The position numbers and the translations under genes are program-made. Below are positions 34,047 through 42,727 of a DNA stretch of 64,000 bases, piece by piece. The notes beneath the pieces were generated by a model. It was given only the letters and a program-made list of their open reading frames with translations. It searched no databases and was not told the origin of the DNA. The stretch comes from Paractinoplanes atraurantiacus (GTDB taxonomy: Bacteria; Actinomycetota; Actinomycetes; Mycobacteriales; Micromonosporaceae), in contig NZ_OBDY01000010.1 of NCBI RefSeq assembly GCF_900215205.1, positions 83,862-147,861 of the forward strand, read 5' to 3'. Numbering within the stretch: the first letter of the stretch is position 1; the number at the start of each line of letters is the position of its first letter.

Positions 34047-36161
34047 ATGGGCGATGATCGATCCCCGGAGGTCCTCTACGACGACGAGGAGCTGCCCGCC
34101 CGCCGGCTGACCGGGCGCGTCGGTCTCGCCGTCTCGATCGTCGCGTTCGCCGTGGCCGTGCTCGTCCTGTGGCAGGTGTTCCGGCCGCTGGCCCGCGGCA
34201 GCCAGTACTACCTGATCATCTTCTTGGCCGGGACGCTTCCTCTGGTTTTCGTGGCTTACCGATTTCGCCGTTCAAGTCGTCAATATCCCTCCAAAAGTGA
34301 CTGGATTTTGGCTCTTGCCGCCTTGATCGTCTGCCTCTACCCCTTGAACCCGTTCAACGGCGGCTACGACGCGTTCCTCGACCGCCAGGGCCTGCTCGAC
34401 CCGATCGACGTGGTCTTCGGCGCGATCATGCTGGTGCTCGTCATCGAGGCCTGCCGCCGAACCACCGGCTGGGCGCTGCCCGTCGTCTGTCTCGCTTTCC
34501 TGGCGTACGCCTATTACGGCGGCCTTCTCCCGCAGAGCTGGCCCATCGCCCACGCGGGTCTCGACTTCGCGCAGATCGTGGACGCCCTCTACAACTCGGG
34601 CAGCGGCTTCTACGGCACCCCGCTCGACGTCGCCGCCACGTACATCGTGCTGTTCACCATCTACGGCGCCGTCCTGGACCTGAGCGGCGCCAGCCGCTTC
34701 TTCGTCGACCTGTCGGTGGCCGCGTTCCGCCGCTCCCGCAGCGCCGCCGGCCGGACCGCGGTGGCCGCCGGCTTCCTGCTCGGCACGGTCTCGGGCTCGG
34801 GCACGGCGACGGCGGTCAGCGTCGGAGCGGTCACCTGGCCCATGCTGCGCCGAGCCGGCTACCCGCCCGAACAGGCGGGCGGCATGCTGGCCGCGGCCGG
34901 CGTCGGCGCGATCCTGTCCCCGCCCACGCTGGGCGCGGCCGCGTTCATCGTCGCCGAATACCTCGACGTCTCCTACCTGACGGTCCTGGGTTGGGCGATG
35001 ATCCCCACGGTCCTCTACTACCTGGGCATCCTCCTGGCGGTCGAGATCGACGTACGCCGGTTCCGGGTGCGGTCCCTGTCCGTTGCGCCGGTGAGTGCCC
35101 TGCGCCTGCTGGCCCGCTTCGGCTACCACTTCTCGTCGCTGGTGCTGATCGTGGTGCTGCTGGCGCTGGGGGAGAGCGCCACCCGGGCGGTCGTCTACGC
35201 GACCCTGCTGGCGTTCCTGCTGTCCTTCCTCGACCGGACGTCGTGGCTGACCTCGCGCCGGGTCTTCGAGGCGTTGAGCGCCGGCGTCCGCGGCGTCCTG
35301 CCGGTGGTGGCGGTCTGCACGGCCGCCGGCATCATCACGGCGACGACCACGAAGACCGGCCTGGGCGCGCAGCTGGCCTCGCTGCTGGTCCGGGGCGCCC
35401 AGTCCCTGTTCACCGACCCGACCGCGGTGCTGGCCATGACGGTGGTGCTGGCCGCCGTGGCCCTGGCCCTGCTGGGCCTGGCCGTCCCGGTCACGGCCAG
35501 CTTCATCATCGGCTGGGTCATCATCGGCCCGGCGTTGCTGGCGTTGGGCGTGCCCGCCCCGGCGGCCGCGATGTTCGTCTTCTACTACTCGGTCCTGTCC
35601 GAGGTGACACCGCCGACGGCTTTGGCCGCGGTGGGGGCGAGCGCGATAACAGGCGGCCGAACCATCCCCACGATGTGGCAGGCCCTGAAGTACGCCCTGC
35701 CGGCGTTCCTGGCCCCGATAGCTTTCGTCCTGACCCCGGCCGGCTCCTACTTATTGGCCCGAGGCTCAGTCCTGGAGGTCACCTGGGCCACAGCGGTAGC
35801 GATGCTGGCGGTGGCGGCCTTGGCAATAGCCAGCGGCGGCTGGGTCCTGGGCGTAGGCCCGGCCGGCACGGTCCCTCGGGTGTCGGCCGCTTTGTCCGGC
35901 CTCATCCTGCTCTACCTGTCCCCACCCGCCATAGCCACCGGCACAGCCCTCCTCCTCGCCGCCATCACATGGACCGCCATCACCCGCCACCGCTCCTCGC
36001 CTCCTGGAATGCCCTCTCTCGCCCGGCCGCCCGGCGGGCTCTCTCCTTCACCCACCTCGCCCGCGGCGACGAATTCCGGGGCTCCTTCGGGTGAAGCCGC
36101 AGCCCGGCCCTCCGCTCCACGCTCTTCTCCGCCCACCTCTCCTCCAGATGAACGGGGCTAA
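34047..36161 (+). CDS. TRAP transporter fused permease (DctQM-type, TAXI system)
   Basis: A 704-residue permease with the small and large TRAP membrane subunits fused, as usual in TAXI systems. About 17 hydrophobic helices are seen. Characteristic large-subunit stretches are LLGTVSGSGTATAVSVGAVTWPMLRRAGYPPEQAGGMLAAAGVGAILSPPTLGAAAF in layout, and PPTALAAVGASAITGG. It drives sodium- or proton-coupled uptake of an organic acid. The C-terminus ends in a Pro/Ser-rich tail. The start codon of the binding protein lies one base after the stop. ATG 34047 is preceded by only a short 5' region, divergent from the dioxygenase gene. Confidence 0.93.
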   Translation: MGDDRSPEVLYDDEELPARRLTGRVGLAVSIVAFAVAVLVLWQVFRPLARGSQYYLIIFLAGTLPLVFVAYRFRRSSRQYPSKSDWILALAALIVCLYPLNPFNGGYDAFLDRQGLLDPIDVVFGAIMLVLVIEACRRTTGWALPVVCLAFLAYAYYGGLLPQSWPIAHAGLDFAQIVDALYNSGSGFYGTPLDVAATYIVLFTIYGAVLDLSGASRFFVDLSVAAFRRSRSAAGRTAVAAGFLLGTVSGSGTATAVSVGAVTWPMLRRAGYPPEQAGGMLAAAGVGAILSPPTLGAAAFIVAEYLDVSYLTVLGWAMIPTVLYYLGILLAVEIDVRRFRVRSLSVAPVSALRLLARFGYHFSSLVLIVVLLALGESATRAVVYATLLAFLLSFLDRTSWLTSRRVFEALSAGVRGVLPVVAVCTAAGIITATTTKTGLGAQLASLLVRGAQSLFTDPTAVLAMTVVLAAVALALLGLAVPVTASFIIGWVIIGPALLALGVPAPAAAMFVFYYSVLSEVTPPTALAAVGASAITGGRTIPTMWQALKYALPAFLAPIAFVLTPAGSYLLARGSVLEVTWATAVAMLAVAALAIASGGWVLGVGPAGTVPRVSAALSGLILLYLSPPAIATGTALLLAAITWTAITRHRSSPPGMPSLARPPGGLSPSPTSPAATNSGAPSGEAAARPSAPRSSPPTSPPDERG

Positions 36162-36162
36162 C

Positions 36163-37224
36163 ATGAAGCGAGATAACGGATTTGCCGGGCAGTCGGAAGG
36201 GTTGCCGTCAGCCCGCGCTGGTCGGTCTGCGCGGCTTTCCGTCGCGCTTGCCGCAGTGCTCGCGGTCGGTGTGGCTGGGTGTGGTGGGCGGCAGGATGCG
36301 GCCTCGACCGACGCCGGCGGCGATGTCACGTGCACTGTGGACAAGGAGACCCGGGTTGGCATTGCCACCGGTAATGCGACCGGTGTCTACTTCGCGCTCG
36401 GCAACGCCTACGCCGAGCAGATCAACGCCGGGGGCGGGAAGCTCAAGGCCACCGCCTCCGAGACCGGCGCCTCCGTGCAGAACATCCAGCAGGTTGTCGC
36501 CGGGCAGTATGCCGTCGCCTTTTCCCTGGCCGACACCGCGGCCGACGCTGTCAACGGGACCGGGAGCTTCGACAGCAAGCAGCCGGTGGCCGCGCTCGCC
36601 CGGATCCACACCAACTACACGCAGGTGATCGTTCGTAAGGCGGCCGGCATCAAGGATGTCGCCGGGATGAAGGGCAAGCGGGTCTCCACCGGTTCGCCCA
36701 AGTCCGGCACCGAGGTCATCGCCAACCGCATGCTCACCGCGGCCGGCCTAGACCCGGCCAAGGATGTCAGCGCGCAGAAGCTGGACCTCACCAAGACTGT
36801 CGACGGCATGAAGGACGGGTCGATCGACGCCCTCTTCTGGTCGGGTGGCCTGCCCACGCCGGGCATCACCGATCTGCTGACCACCTCGGCCGGCCAGGTC
36901 GAGTTCCTCGATGTCACGACCTTGCTGCCGGAGCTTCAAAAGATCAATCCGGTGTACGAGGCCGGCGCCATCCCGGCCGCGACCTACAAGCTGGCCGCCG
37001 ACACGCCTACCGTCGTCGTCCCCAACCTTCTTCTCGTGCGCGACGATCTCGACCCGAACGTCGCCTGCTCCCTGACCAAGACGCTCTTCGAAAAGCAGCC
37101 GCAGCTGGTGCAGGCGAACGCGGCCGCCAAGGAGATCACCCTCGATCAGGCCCGCAAGACCGACCCGGTTCCCCTGCAACGCGGGGCCGTCAAGGGCCTC
37201 GACGATCTCAACGCGCCCAAATAA
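36163..37224 (+). CDS. TAXI-family TRAP transporter substrate-binding lipoprotein
   Basis: A 353-residue lipoprotein. The signal peptide ends in the lipobox VAGC (LAVGVAGCGG). The binding domain begins RVGIATGNATGVYFALGNAYAEQIN, typical of TAXI proteins, with GASVQNIQQVVAGQYAVAFSLADTA following. The substrate is probably a carboxylate, as in other TRAP-TAXI systems, but cannot be named. It is directly coupled to the permease, one base apart. A 33-base gap leads to the short coupled reading frame at 37258. Confidence 0.92.
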   Translation: MKRDNGFAGQSEGLPSARAGRSARLSVALAAVLAVGVAGCGGRQDAASTDAGGDVTCTVDKETRVGIATGNATGVYFALGNAYAEQINAGGGKLKATASETGASVQNIQQVVAGQYAVAFSLADTAADAVNGTGSFDSKQPVAALARIHTNYTQVIVRKAAGIKDVAGMKGKRVSTGSPKSGTEVIANRMLTAAGLDPAKDVSAQKLDLTKTVDGMKDGSIDALFWSGGLPTPGITDLLTTSAGQVEFLDVTTLLPELQKINPVYEAGAIPAATYKLAADTPTVVVPNLLLVRDDLDPNVACSLTKTLFEKQPQLVQANAAAKEITLDQARKTDPVPLQRGAVKGLDDLNAPK

Positions 37225-37257
37225 TCGGCTTGCCGTGAGCGATGGGGGAGGGTCATC

Positions 37258-37311
37258 ATGGTCGCCATGATGATCTTCTCCCGGAAGGGCGCGTGCGCCC
37301 TCGCGCTGTGA
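37258..37311 (+). CDS. Short coupled open frame (17 codons) before the 37308 gene
   Basis: ATG 37258 follows a strong ribosome site (GGGGGAGGG, 37244-37252, five bases of spacing). It encodes 17 residues (MVAMMIFSRKGACALAL), and its TGA at 37309 overlaps the GTG at 37308. It may serve to deliver ribosomes to the downstream gene by termination-reinitiation. It could also be chance; no homologue is known to me. Confidence 0.4.
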   Translation: MVAMMIFSRKGACALAL

Positions 37312-38069
37312 TCGCGCTCGCGCGGCGGGACGCCGCGCTCCGTACGAACCTCTGGCAGCAGGCGGTGGAAATCCGCCGTGAATGGCTGGACATCGGATTC
37401 TCGACCGAGCCCGCCGACCGCCAGGTCACCGAAGAGGCCATCGCCTCGATCTATCACCGCCGGCCCCGGTTCGTCTGGGTCGATTCGCCGCGCGCGGCCC
37501 TGGAGCACCTCCACGGTCTGCCCACTCATGAGGACCTTCGGTCCTGGGTCGCGTCCCGCCGCCCGCCGGGCCGGCCGCCGATCGCCAGCGACATCGCGGC
37601 GGGGCTCTCCTTTCTCCGGTCCACGGTGGACGAGACGTACACCGAACCGCCCTCGGACCGGCCCGCCCCGAAGCGTAAGAAAGGCGAGTCCTGGCCCGTC
37701 CTGCCGCCGGAACGGGCCCTCGAGATGGGGCTTCCCTTTCGGGAGATCCTGGCCCAGGGTGTACGGGATTCGCTGTTCCGGACATTCTCCGCGTTCTACC
37801 TGAACGTGCGGGCGGCGCTCGGGCCTACGCCGGTGTGCTGGTACGGGCAACAGGACGCCTGGTGGATCGCCCACGTCGACGTGCTGCGCCGGCTCGGGCT
37901 GGCCGCACCCGGCGCCGGTCGCGAGCTGGCCGCCTGGGAGGCGCTGGCCCGATCGGCGGGCTGGTGGTGGCCCGGTGACGACCGGTGTGTGCTCGTCGAG
38001 CGGCCGGCCCTCGTACAACCGAAAAGGGTCGAGTACCGCGATGGATGGACGGTGACCGCGGCCGTCTGA
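37308..38069 (+). CDS. Hypothetical protein (DUF6745-like)
   Basis: A 253-residue cytoplasmic protein. N-terminal REWLDIGFSTEPADRQVTEEAIASIY and the later CWYGQQDAWWIAHVDVLRRLGL are like a family of actinobacterial hypothetical proteins (DUF6745) of unknown function; this assignment is from memory of the CWYGQQDA pattern. No catalytic motif is visible. The GTG at 37308 is chosen because it overlaps the stop of the preceding short frame; GTG 37293 and ATG 37242 are alternatives. It is followed 56 bases later by the mannosyltransferase gene. Confidence 0.65.
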   Translation: MIALARRDAALRTNLWQQAVEIRREWLDIGFSTEPADRQVTEEAIASIYHRRPRFVWVDSPRAALEHLHGLPTHEDLRSWVASRRPPGRPPIASDIAAGLSFLRSTVDETYTEPPSDRPAPKRKKGESWPVLPPERALEMGLPFREILAQGVRDSLFRTFSAFYLNVRAALGPTPVCWYGQQDAWWIAHVDVLRRLGLAAPGAGRELAAWEALARSAGWWWPGDDRCVLVERPALVQPKRVEYRDGWTVTAAV

Positions 38070-38125
38070 CGATTTCGTCCGCTGCCGGGCATCGATTTGC
38101 CGGTGCCCGGCCCTACGATCGCGGG

Positions 38126-39667
38126 GTGACGACAACGCTGGCTCCGGAGCCGACGGCTCTCCGTGCCGTGCCCGACATCATCCGGCGCCGGCTGGCGACC
38201 CTCGACAACTGGCTCGACCCGCATTCGTGGGCGGTCACCGGTGTCATCGTTGTGATCGCGGCGATCCTGCGGCTCAACGGCATCACCAGTGCCAAGGGCT
38301 ACGTCTTCGACGAGGTCTACTATCCGACCGACGCCTGGGACATGCTCCAGCACGGCGTCGAGTGGGACGAGAAGACCAACGGCCCGGCGTACGTGGTGCA
38401 TCCACCGCTGGGCAAATGGCTGATCTCGATCGGCGAGGCGATGTTCGGCAACACCGAGCTCGGCTGGCGCCTGATGCCCGCCGTGGCCGGCATCCTGATG
38501 ATCCTGGTGCTCATCCGGGTGGCCTACCGGCTGTTCCACTCGGTGGTCCTGGCCGGCGCGGCCGGGCTGCTGATGACGCTCGACGGATACCAGCTCGTGC
38601 TGTCGCGCATCTCGCTGCTCGACATCTTCCTCGGCCTGTTCATCCTGATGACCTTCGCCGCGATCGTGATCGACCGCGACCACTACCGGCGCCGTCTGCT
38701 GCGGGCCTTGGAGAACGGGTTCGATCCGGAGAAGACGGCCTCCGTGCCGCGGATCGTGCCGTGGTGGCTGCTGGTCGCGGGGGTCATGCTGGGCCTGGCC
38801 GGCGGCGTGAAGTGGAGCGCGCTGTTCTTCGCGCCGTTCTTCGCGGCGCTGGTGATCGTCTGGCGGGTGCAGGCCCGGCGGTCGGCCGGCATCCAGGGGC
38901 CGTTCCTGGCCGGCATCCTCGGCGACCTGGGCTGGCTGATCCTCGCGCTCGGTGCGGCCTTCGTGGTCTACCTGGCCACGTGGACGGGGTGGTTCGTCAC
39001 CGACACGGGCTACTTCCGGCACTACCGGGCCGACAACGGGCGCAGCGAGCCGCCGGTCATCGGCGCGCTGATGAACCTGTGGCACTACCACTCCGAGGCG
39101 TACAAGTTCCACAGTGGCCTGACCTCGAAGCACCCGTACCAGTCGTGGCCGTGGCAGTGGCTGCTGCTGGGCCGCCCGGTCAACTTCTACTGGCCGAGCG
39201 CGACCGGCTGCGGTGCTCCCAACTGCGTACGGCAGATCCTGCTCCTCGGCACCCCGGTCCTGTGGTGGTCGTTCCTGCCGGCGCTGGCCGCCCTGACCTG
39301 GTTCGGCATCGCCCGCCGCGACTGGCGGGCCTGGGCGATCGGCACCGGCGTGGTGGCCGGCCTGCTCCCGTGGTTCTACTACGCGATCAAGGACGGGCGC
39401 ACGATGTTCTCGTTCTACGCGCTGCCCGCCCTGCCGTTCCTGATCCTCGCGGTCGTCTACGTGCTCGGCGCGATCATGACGCCGCGGGAGGGCGTCGCGG
39501 CCGGTTCGCAAAGGTCGGACCGGCAACTGATCGGCACGATCGCGGCGGCGGCGTACGTGGTCCTGGTCGCGCTCTGCTTCGCGTACTTCTATCCGATCTT
39601 CGTGGGCTCGTCGATCCCGTACGACAGCTGGTCGCAGCGAATGTGGCTGGGCGGCCGCTGGATCTGA
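38126..39667 (+). CDS. Protein O-mannosyltransferase (Pmt, GT39)
   Basis: A 513-residue membrane enzyme that transfers mannose from polyprenyl-phosphate-mannose to exported proteins. The GT-C acidic motif lies in KGYVFDEVYYPTDAW. HPPLGKWLI and the large soluble loop with LTSKHPYQSWPWQWLLLGRP are family signatures, and the PMT C-terminal membrane domain ends ...SWSQRMWLGGRWI. About 11 helices are visible. It starts with GTG at 38126. The gene ends normally and is followed immediately by the truncated chemoreceptor remnant, so a deletion joined the two regions just after its stop. Confidence 0.93.
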   Translation: MTTTLAPEPTALRAVPDIIRRRLATLDNWLDPHSWAVTGVIVVIAAILRLNGITSAKGYVFDEVYYPTDAWDMLQHGVEWDEKTNGPAYVVHPPLGKWLISIGEAMFGNTELGWRLMPAVAGILMILVLIRVAYRLFHSVVLAGAAGLLMTLDGYQLVLSRISLLDIFLGLFILMTFAAIVIDRDHYRRRLLRALENGFDPEKTASVPRIVPWWLLVAGVMLGLAGGVKWSALFFAPFFAALVIVWRVQARRSAGIQGPFLAGILGDLGWLILALGAAFVVYLATWTGWFVTDTGYFRHYRADNGRSEPPVIGALMNLWHYHSEAYKFHSGLTSKHPYQSWPWQWLLLGRPVNFYWPSATGCGAPNCVRQILLLGTPVLWWSFLPALAALTWFGIARRDWRAWAIGTGVVAGLLPWFYYAIKDGRTMFSFYALPALPFLILAVVYVLGAIMTPREGVAAGSQRSDRQLIGTIAAAAYVVLVALCFAYFYPIFVGSSIPYDSWSQRMWLGGRWI

Positions 39668-39668
39668 C

Positions 39669-41238
39669 GAAGCGCGGACCACCGGCTTCGCGTACGCCGA
39701 CGAGGTCGCCCAGCGCAACGCCGCCGAGGTCCGGCAGGTGGTGCTGGGCGGGCTGTCCACGGCGCGTGATCTGGCGCAGGCGCTGACCGTGACCTCGAGC
39801 CGGGCCATCGCCAACGCCCAGACGCGCTCGATGCTGGCCGGGCACGACGACTTCCTGGGCGTCTAAACGGGGTGGGAGCCGGGCGCCTTCGACGGGCGCG
39901 ACAGCCGCTATCGCAACGCGAGCAAGGGTGACGACGCGACCGGGCGTTTCGTGCCGTACTGGTACCGCGACGGCGGCCCGATCGCACTCACCGCGCTGGC
40001 CGACTACGACAAGAGCGGCCCCGGCGACTACTACCAGATCCCCAAGACCACCGGCGCCGAGAAGGTGATCGAGCCGTACCTGTACGAGGTGGGCGGCGTC
40101 GACACGCTGATCACCTCGGTCTCGGTGCCGATCAAGCGCGACGGGAAGGTCGTCGGCGTCGCCGGCATCGACATGTCGCCGGCCGGCCTGCAGACCCTGG
40201 TCGGCGCGATCAAGCCGTTCGGCACGGGCTGCGCGATGCTGGTCAGCACCGCGGGCGCGGTGGTCGGCGGCGGCCGCGCTCTACCTGGCCCGCACGATCG
40301 TGCGCCCGATCGAGAAACTGCGCGATCGGATGGCCGAGATCGCCGACGGCGACGGCGACCTGACCCAGCGGGTGACGGCCGCCCGCGACGACGAGGCCGG
40401 CCGGCTCGCTGGCGCCTTCAACCGCTGCGTGGAGAAGGTGGCGGTGACGATCCGCGGCATCGCCGACTCCGCGGGCCGGCTGACCGGCGCCGCGCAGGAG
40501 CTGAACCAGGTGAGCGCTCAGCTCCAGGCGGGCGCGGCCGACGCCTCGGGCCGGGCCACGACCGCCCGCTCGGCCAGCGAGCAGGTCAACTCCGGCGTGC
40601 ACTCGATCGCGGCCGGCGCCGAGCAGATGACGGCCTCGATCGCCGAGATCTCGACCAACGCGACACGGGCCGCCCAGGTCGCCAACCAGGCCATTTCGGC
40701 CGCCGAGCGCACCAACGGCCAGGTGGCGGAGCTCGGCTCGGCCAGCGCCGAGGTCAGCGAGGTGGTCCGGCTGATCACGTCGATCGCCGAGCAGACCAAC
40801 CTGCTGGCCCTGAACGCGACGATCGAGGCGGCCCGCGCGGGCGAGATGGGCAAGGGCTTCGCGGTGGTGGCGGGCGAGGTGAAGGAGCTGGCCCAGCAGA
40901 CGGCACAGGCCACCGAGCAGATCACGGCCCGGATCGGGGCCATCCAGTCGTCGAGCACGGCCGCCGCGGCCGCGATCGGCGAGATCGCCGAGGTCATCAA
41001 CCAGATCGGCGAGTACACGACGACGATCGCCTCGGCGGTCGAGGAACAGACCGCGACGACGGCCGAGATGAGCCGCACGGTGACCGAGGCCGCGGCCAAC
41101 AGCGGCGACGTGGCCCACACCATCACCGGCGTGGCCGCGTCCACCGCGGGCGTGGCGTCGACGACCCAGCAGGCGGCGGCCAACCTTTCGCAGCTGGCGG
41201 CCGACCTGACGTCACTGGTCCGGGCGTTCCGCTATTAG
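39669..41238 (+). pseudogene. Broken methyl-accepting chemotaxis protein (dCache-HAMP-MCP signal)
   Basis: Remains of a chemoreceptor in three pieces. (1) 39669-39863 reads FAYADEVAQRNAAEVRQVV...SMLAGHDDFLGV and then hits TAA at 39864; the first transmembrane helix and start codon are gone. (2) The same frame resumes after the stop as TGWEPGAFDGRDSRYRNASKG up to GTGCAMLVSTAGAVV near 40260, the dCache sensor. (3) A different frame then gives ALYLARTIVRPIEKLRDRM (end of TM2 and HAMP). A complete signalling domain follows (EQTNLLALNATIEAARAGEMGKGFAVVAGEVKELA, about 40777-40890) to the TAG at 41236-41238. The rest of the sensor domain and most of TM2 are deleted. GTG 40300 could start a soluble HAMP-signal fragment. 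Confidence 0.9.
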
Positions 41239-42125
41239 AGCGTGACCACCACCTTGCCGCGGCCGTGCCCGGAGCCGACGTCGCGGTGGGCGTCGGCGGC
41301 GCGGGCCAGGGGATAGGCGGCCCGGACGTGGACGCGGAGCAGGCCGTCGGCGTACATCCCGGCCAGCTCGGCCAGGCGCTCCCGCGAGCGCAGCGGCGGG
41401 GTCACCTTGACGCCTTCGCGGCCGTGGTCGACCAGGGTGAGGACATTGCCGGTGAGGCCGAGCGAGACGTCCAGCGCCTCGCCACCCGCGCCGTCGAGGA
41501 CGGCGTCGATGCCTTGCGGGGCGACGTCGCGTACACGTGAAGCAAGCCCTTGACCGTAAGAGACCGGGACGGCACCCAGCCCGCGCAGGTAGTCGTGATT
41601 GGCCGGGGCGGCGGTGCCGATGACCGTGGCGCCCCACGCGACGCCGAGCTGAACGGCGACGGTACCGACGGCACCGGCGGCACCGTGGATGAGCAGGGTG
41701 TCGCCCTTGGCCAGGCCCAGCTCGAGCAGGGCGATGTGCGCGGTCTGGGCGCCGGCGCTGAAACCGCCGGCGACCTCCCAGGGCATGCCCGCGGGCTTGG
41801 CGGTCACGTGCTCGGCCGGCACCACGATGTATTCGGCGTAGGCGCCCAGCATCCCGAACCCGATGACCTCCTGCCCCTCCCGCGCATCGGTGACGCCGGC
41901 GCCGACCTGATCGACGACGCCGGCGAACTCGTTGCCGGGGATCCGCGGAAACCCCGGCGGTGCTCCGGCCGGGTTCCAGCCTTCGCGCACGGCACAGTCG
42001 TACGGCTGGACGCCGGCCGCCCGGACCCGCACGCGCACCTCGCCGGCCCCGGCGTGCGGGGTCGGCACCTCCATCTCCCTCAGCACCTCGGGTGGTCCCG
42101 GCTTCTCGAACGCGGCTGCTCTCAT
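41235..42125 (-). CDS. NADPH:quinone reductase-like zinc-free MDR oxidoreductase
   Basis: A 296-residue member of the quinone oxidoreductase branch of the medium-chain dehydrogenases. The N-terminus GPPEVLREMEVPTPHAGAGEVRVRVRAAGV is typical, as is NEFAGVVDQVGAGV, where a zinc-type enzyme would have Cys and His ligands. The nucleotide motif is LLIHGAAGAVGTVAVQL, consistent with NADPH. It is shorter than the usual 320 residues. It starts with ATG at 42125 on the minus strand and overlaps the chemoreceptor remnant's stop by four bases. Confidence 0.88.
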   Translation of the reverse strand: MRAAAFEKPGPPEVLREMEVPTPHAGAGEVRVRVRAAGVQPYDCAVREGWNPAGAPPGFPRIPGNEFAGVVDQVGAGVTDAREGQEVIGFGMLGAYAEYIVVPAEHVTAKPAGMPWEVAGGFSAGAQTAHIALLELGLAKGDTLLIHGAAGAVGTVAVQLGVAWGATVIGTAAPANHDYLRGLGAVPVSYGQGLASRVRDVAPQGIDAVLDGAGGEALDVSLGLTGNVLTLVDHGREGVKVTPPLRSRERLAELAGMYADGLLRVHVRAAYPLARAADAHRDVGSGHGRGKVVVTL

Positions 42126-42187
42126 GCGTCCACCGTCCTACTTGAACCGCGCTTCAGGTCAACCACTTCTTGTTCTTGAAAAAGGGA

Positions 42188-42216
42188 TTGTCAGAATGGC
42201 GGACGCCGACTAATGT
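42188..42216 (+). promoter_or_regulatory. Housekeeping-type promoter of the tRNA unit
   Basis: TTGTCA (42188-42193) and TAATGT (42211-42216) are separated by 17 bases. This is a good match for the major vegetative sigma factor, in a locally AT-richer stretch. A transcript would start near 42223 and run through the leader frame. Confidence 0.6.
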
Positions 42217-42257
42217 ATGTCGAGTCAGAACGAGAACACGTGAGAAAGGGGAGCGAG

Positions 42258-42365
42258 ATGATGTGGCAGGCCGCCAACATGGTCGCCCTCCGCGCGTGCG
42301 GATCGGCGTCCTGGCGACGAGCCATGAAGCGGCCCCTCTCGGGAGTGTGCAGGCGAAACAGCTGA
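42258..42365 (+). CDS. Leader open reading frame of the tRNA unit (35 codons)
   Basis: A short frame with AGGGGAG (42247-42253) before tandem ATG codons (42258 and 42261). The peptide begins MMWQAANMVALRACG and contains SWRRAMKRPL. Codons 19-24 (42312-42329) are TGG CGA CGA GCC ATG AAG: Trp, Arg, Arg, Ala, Met, Lys. Apart from Ala these are the specificities of the tRNA genes downstream. CGA, rare in such GC-rich genomes, occurs three times; the ACG-anticodon tRNA-Arg (inosine at position 34) would read it. The TGA at 42363-42365 lies in the first hairpin. The peptide probably has a regulatory role through ribosome position; the expressed status is inferred. Confidence 0.6.
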   Translation: MMWQAANMVALRACGSASWRRAMKRPLSGVCRRNS

Positions 42366-42376
42366 CCAGCAGCTGT
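42358..42376 (+). promoter_or_regulatory. Hairpin over the leader stop codon
   Basis: ACAGCTG (42358-42364) and CAGCTGT (42370-42376) form a perfect 7-bp hairpin with loop ACCAG. The leader's TGA stop is within it. It lies between segments that can form an alternative pairing: GGGAG (42341-42345) with CTCCC (42389-42393), and GGCG (42352-42355) with CGCC (42382-42385). That pairing would compete with the terminator. Confidence 0.55.
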
Positions 42377-42382
42377 GCGGCC

Positions 42383-42420
42383 GCCGCCCTCCCGGTTCGG
42401 GACGGGCGGCTTTTTCTTTT
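42383..42420 (+). terminator. Intrinsic terminator/attenuator before the tRNA array
   Basis: GCCGCCCTCCC (42383-42393) pairs with GGGA and GGGCGGC (42399-42410, one bulged C) around a GGTTC loop, followed by TTTTTCTTTT. It ends three bases before tRNA-Trp. A terminator placed between promoter and tRNAs only makes sense as a conditional attenuator, or else the tRNAs have another promoter. Confidence 0.85.
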
Positions 42421-42423
42421 CGT

Positions 42424-42496
42424 ATGGGCGTAGCTCAATTGGTGGAGCAACGGCCTCCAAAGCCGAAGGTTGCGGGTTCGATTCCTGCCGCCCGTG
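42424..42496 (+). tRNA. tRNA-Trp (anticodon CCA)
   Basis: A 73-nt cloverleaf. Acceptor ATGGGCG pairs with CGCCCGT (one T-G pair), the D-arm is GCTC/GAGC, the loop CTCCAAA carries CCA, and the T-arm is GCGGG-TTCGATT-CCTGC. The discriminator is G and no CCA end is encoded. The anticodon stem (ACGGC/GCCGA) has an A-A mismatch at its outer pair, unlike standard tRNA-Trp, suggesting a divergent extra copy. It begins three bases after the attenuator T-tract. Confidence 0.93.
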
Positions 42497-42555
42497 TGCT
42501 TAATTCCAAAACAATTTAATAGCACCCAGAAATGGGTCGAGGACGTGGCCACGCG

Positions 42556-42632
42556 GGCCGGCTACGGCGGGTAGGGCGACCGCCGGGCTAGCTGGGCGGG
42601 ACTACTTGCGCTACCCACCCAACGCGCCGGCC
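42556..42632 (+). other. Structured element between tRNA-Trp and tRNA-Met (possible decayed tRNA)
   Basis: Three nested perfect stems: GGCCGGC/GCCGGCC (42556-42562 with 42626-42632), GGGTAG/CTACCC (42569-42574 with 42611-42616) and CCGCC/GGCGG (42580-42584 with 42595-42599). The 77-nt span and 7-bp outer stem have tRNA dimensions, but no T-loop or anticodon arm is recognisable. It may be a decayed tRNA or a structured spacer. Confidence 0.35.
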
Positions 42633-42649
42633 ACCCTTCGCCCTCACCA

Positions 42650-42722
42650 GTCGTCGTAGCTCAGCGGGAGAGCGCTGCCCTCATAAGGCGGAGGCCGGTT
42701 GGTTCGACACCACCCGACGACA
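42650..42722 (+). tRNA. tRNA-Met/Ile2 (anticodon CAU)
   Basis: A 73-nt cloverleaf: acceptor GTCGTCG with CGACGAC (perfect), D-arm GCTC/GAGC, anticodon stem CTGCC/GGCGG with loop CTCATAA (CAU), and T-loop TTCGACA. The T-stem (GTTGG/CCACC) has one T-C mismatch. No CCA is encoded. An elongator Met is likely, but a lysidine-modified Ile2 tRNA with the same CAU anticodon cannot be excluded. Confidence 0.85.
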
Positions 42723-42727
42723 TGCAA

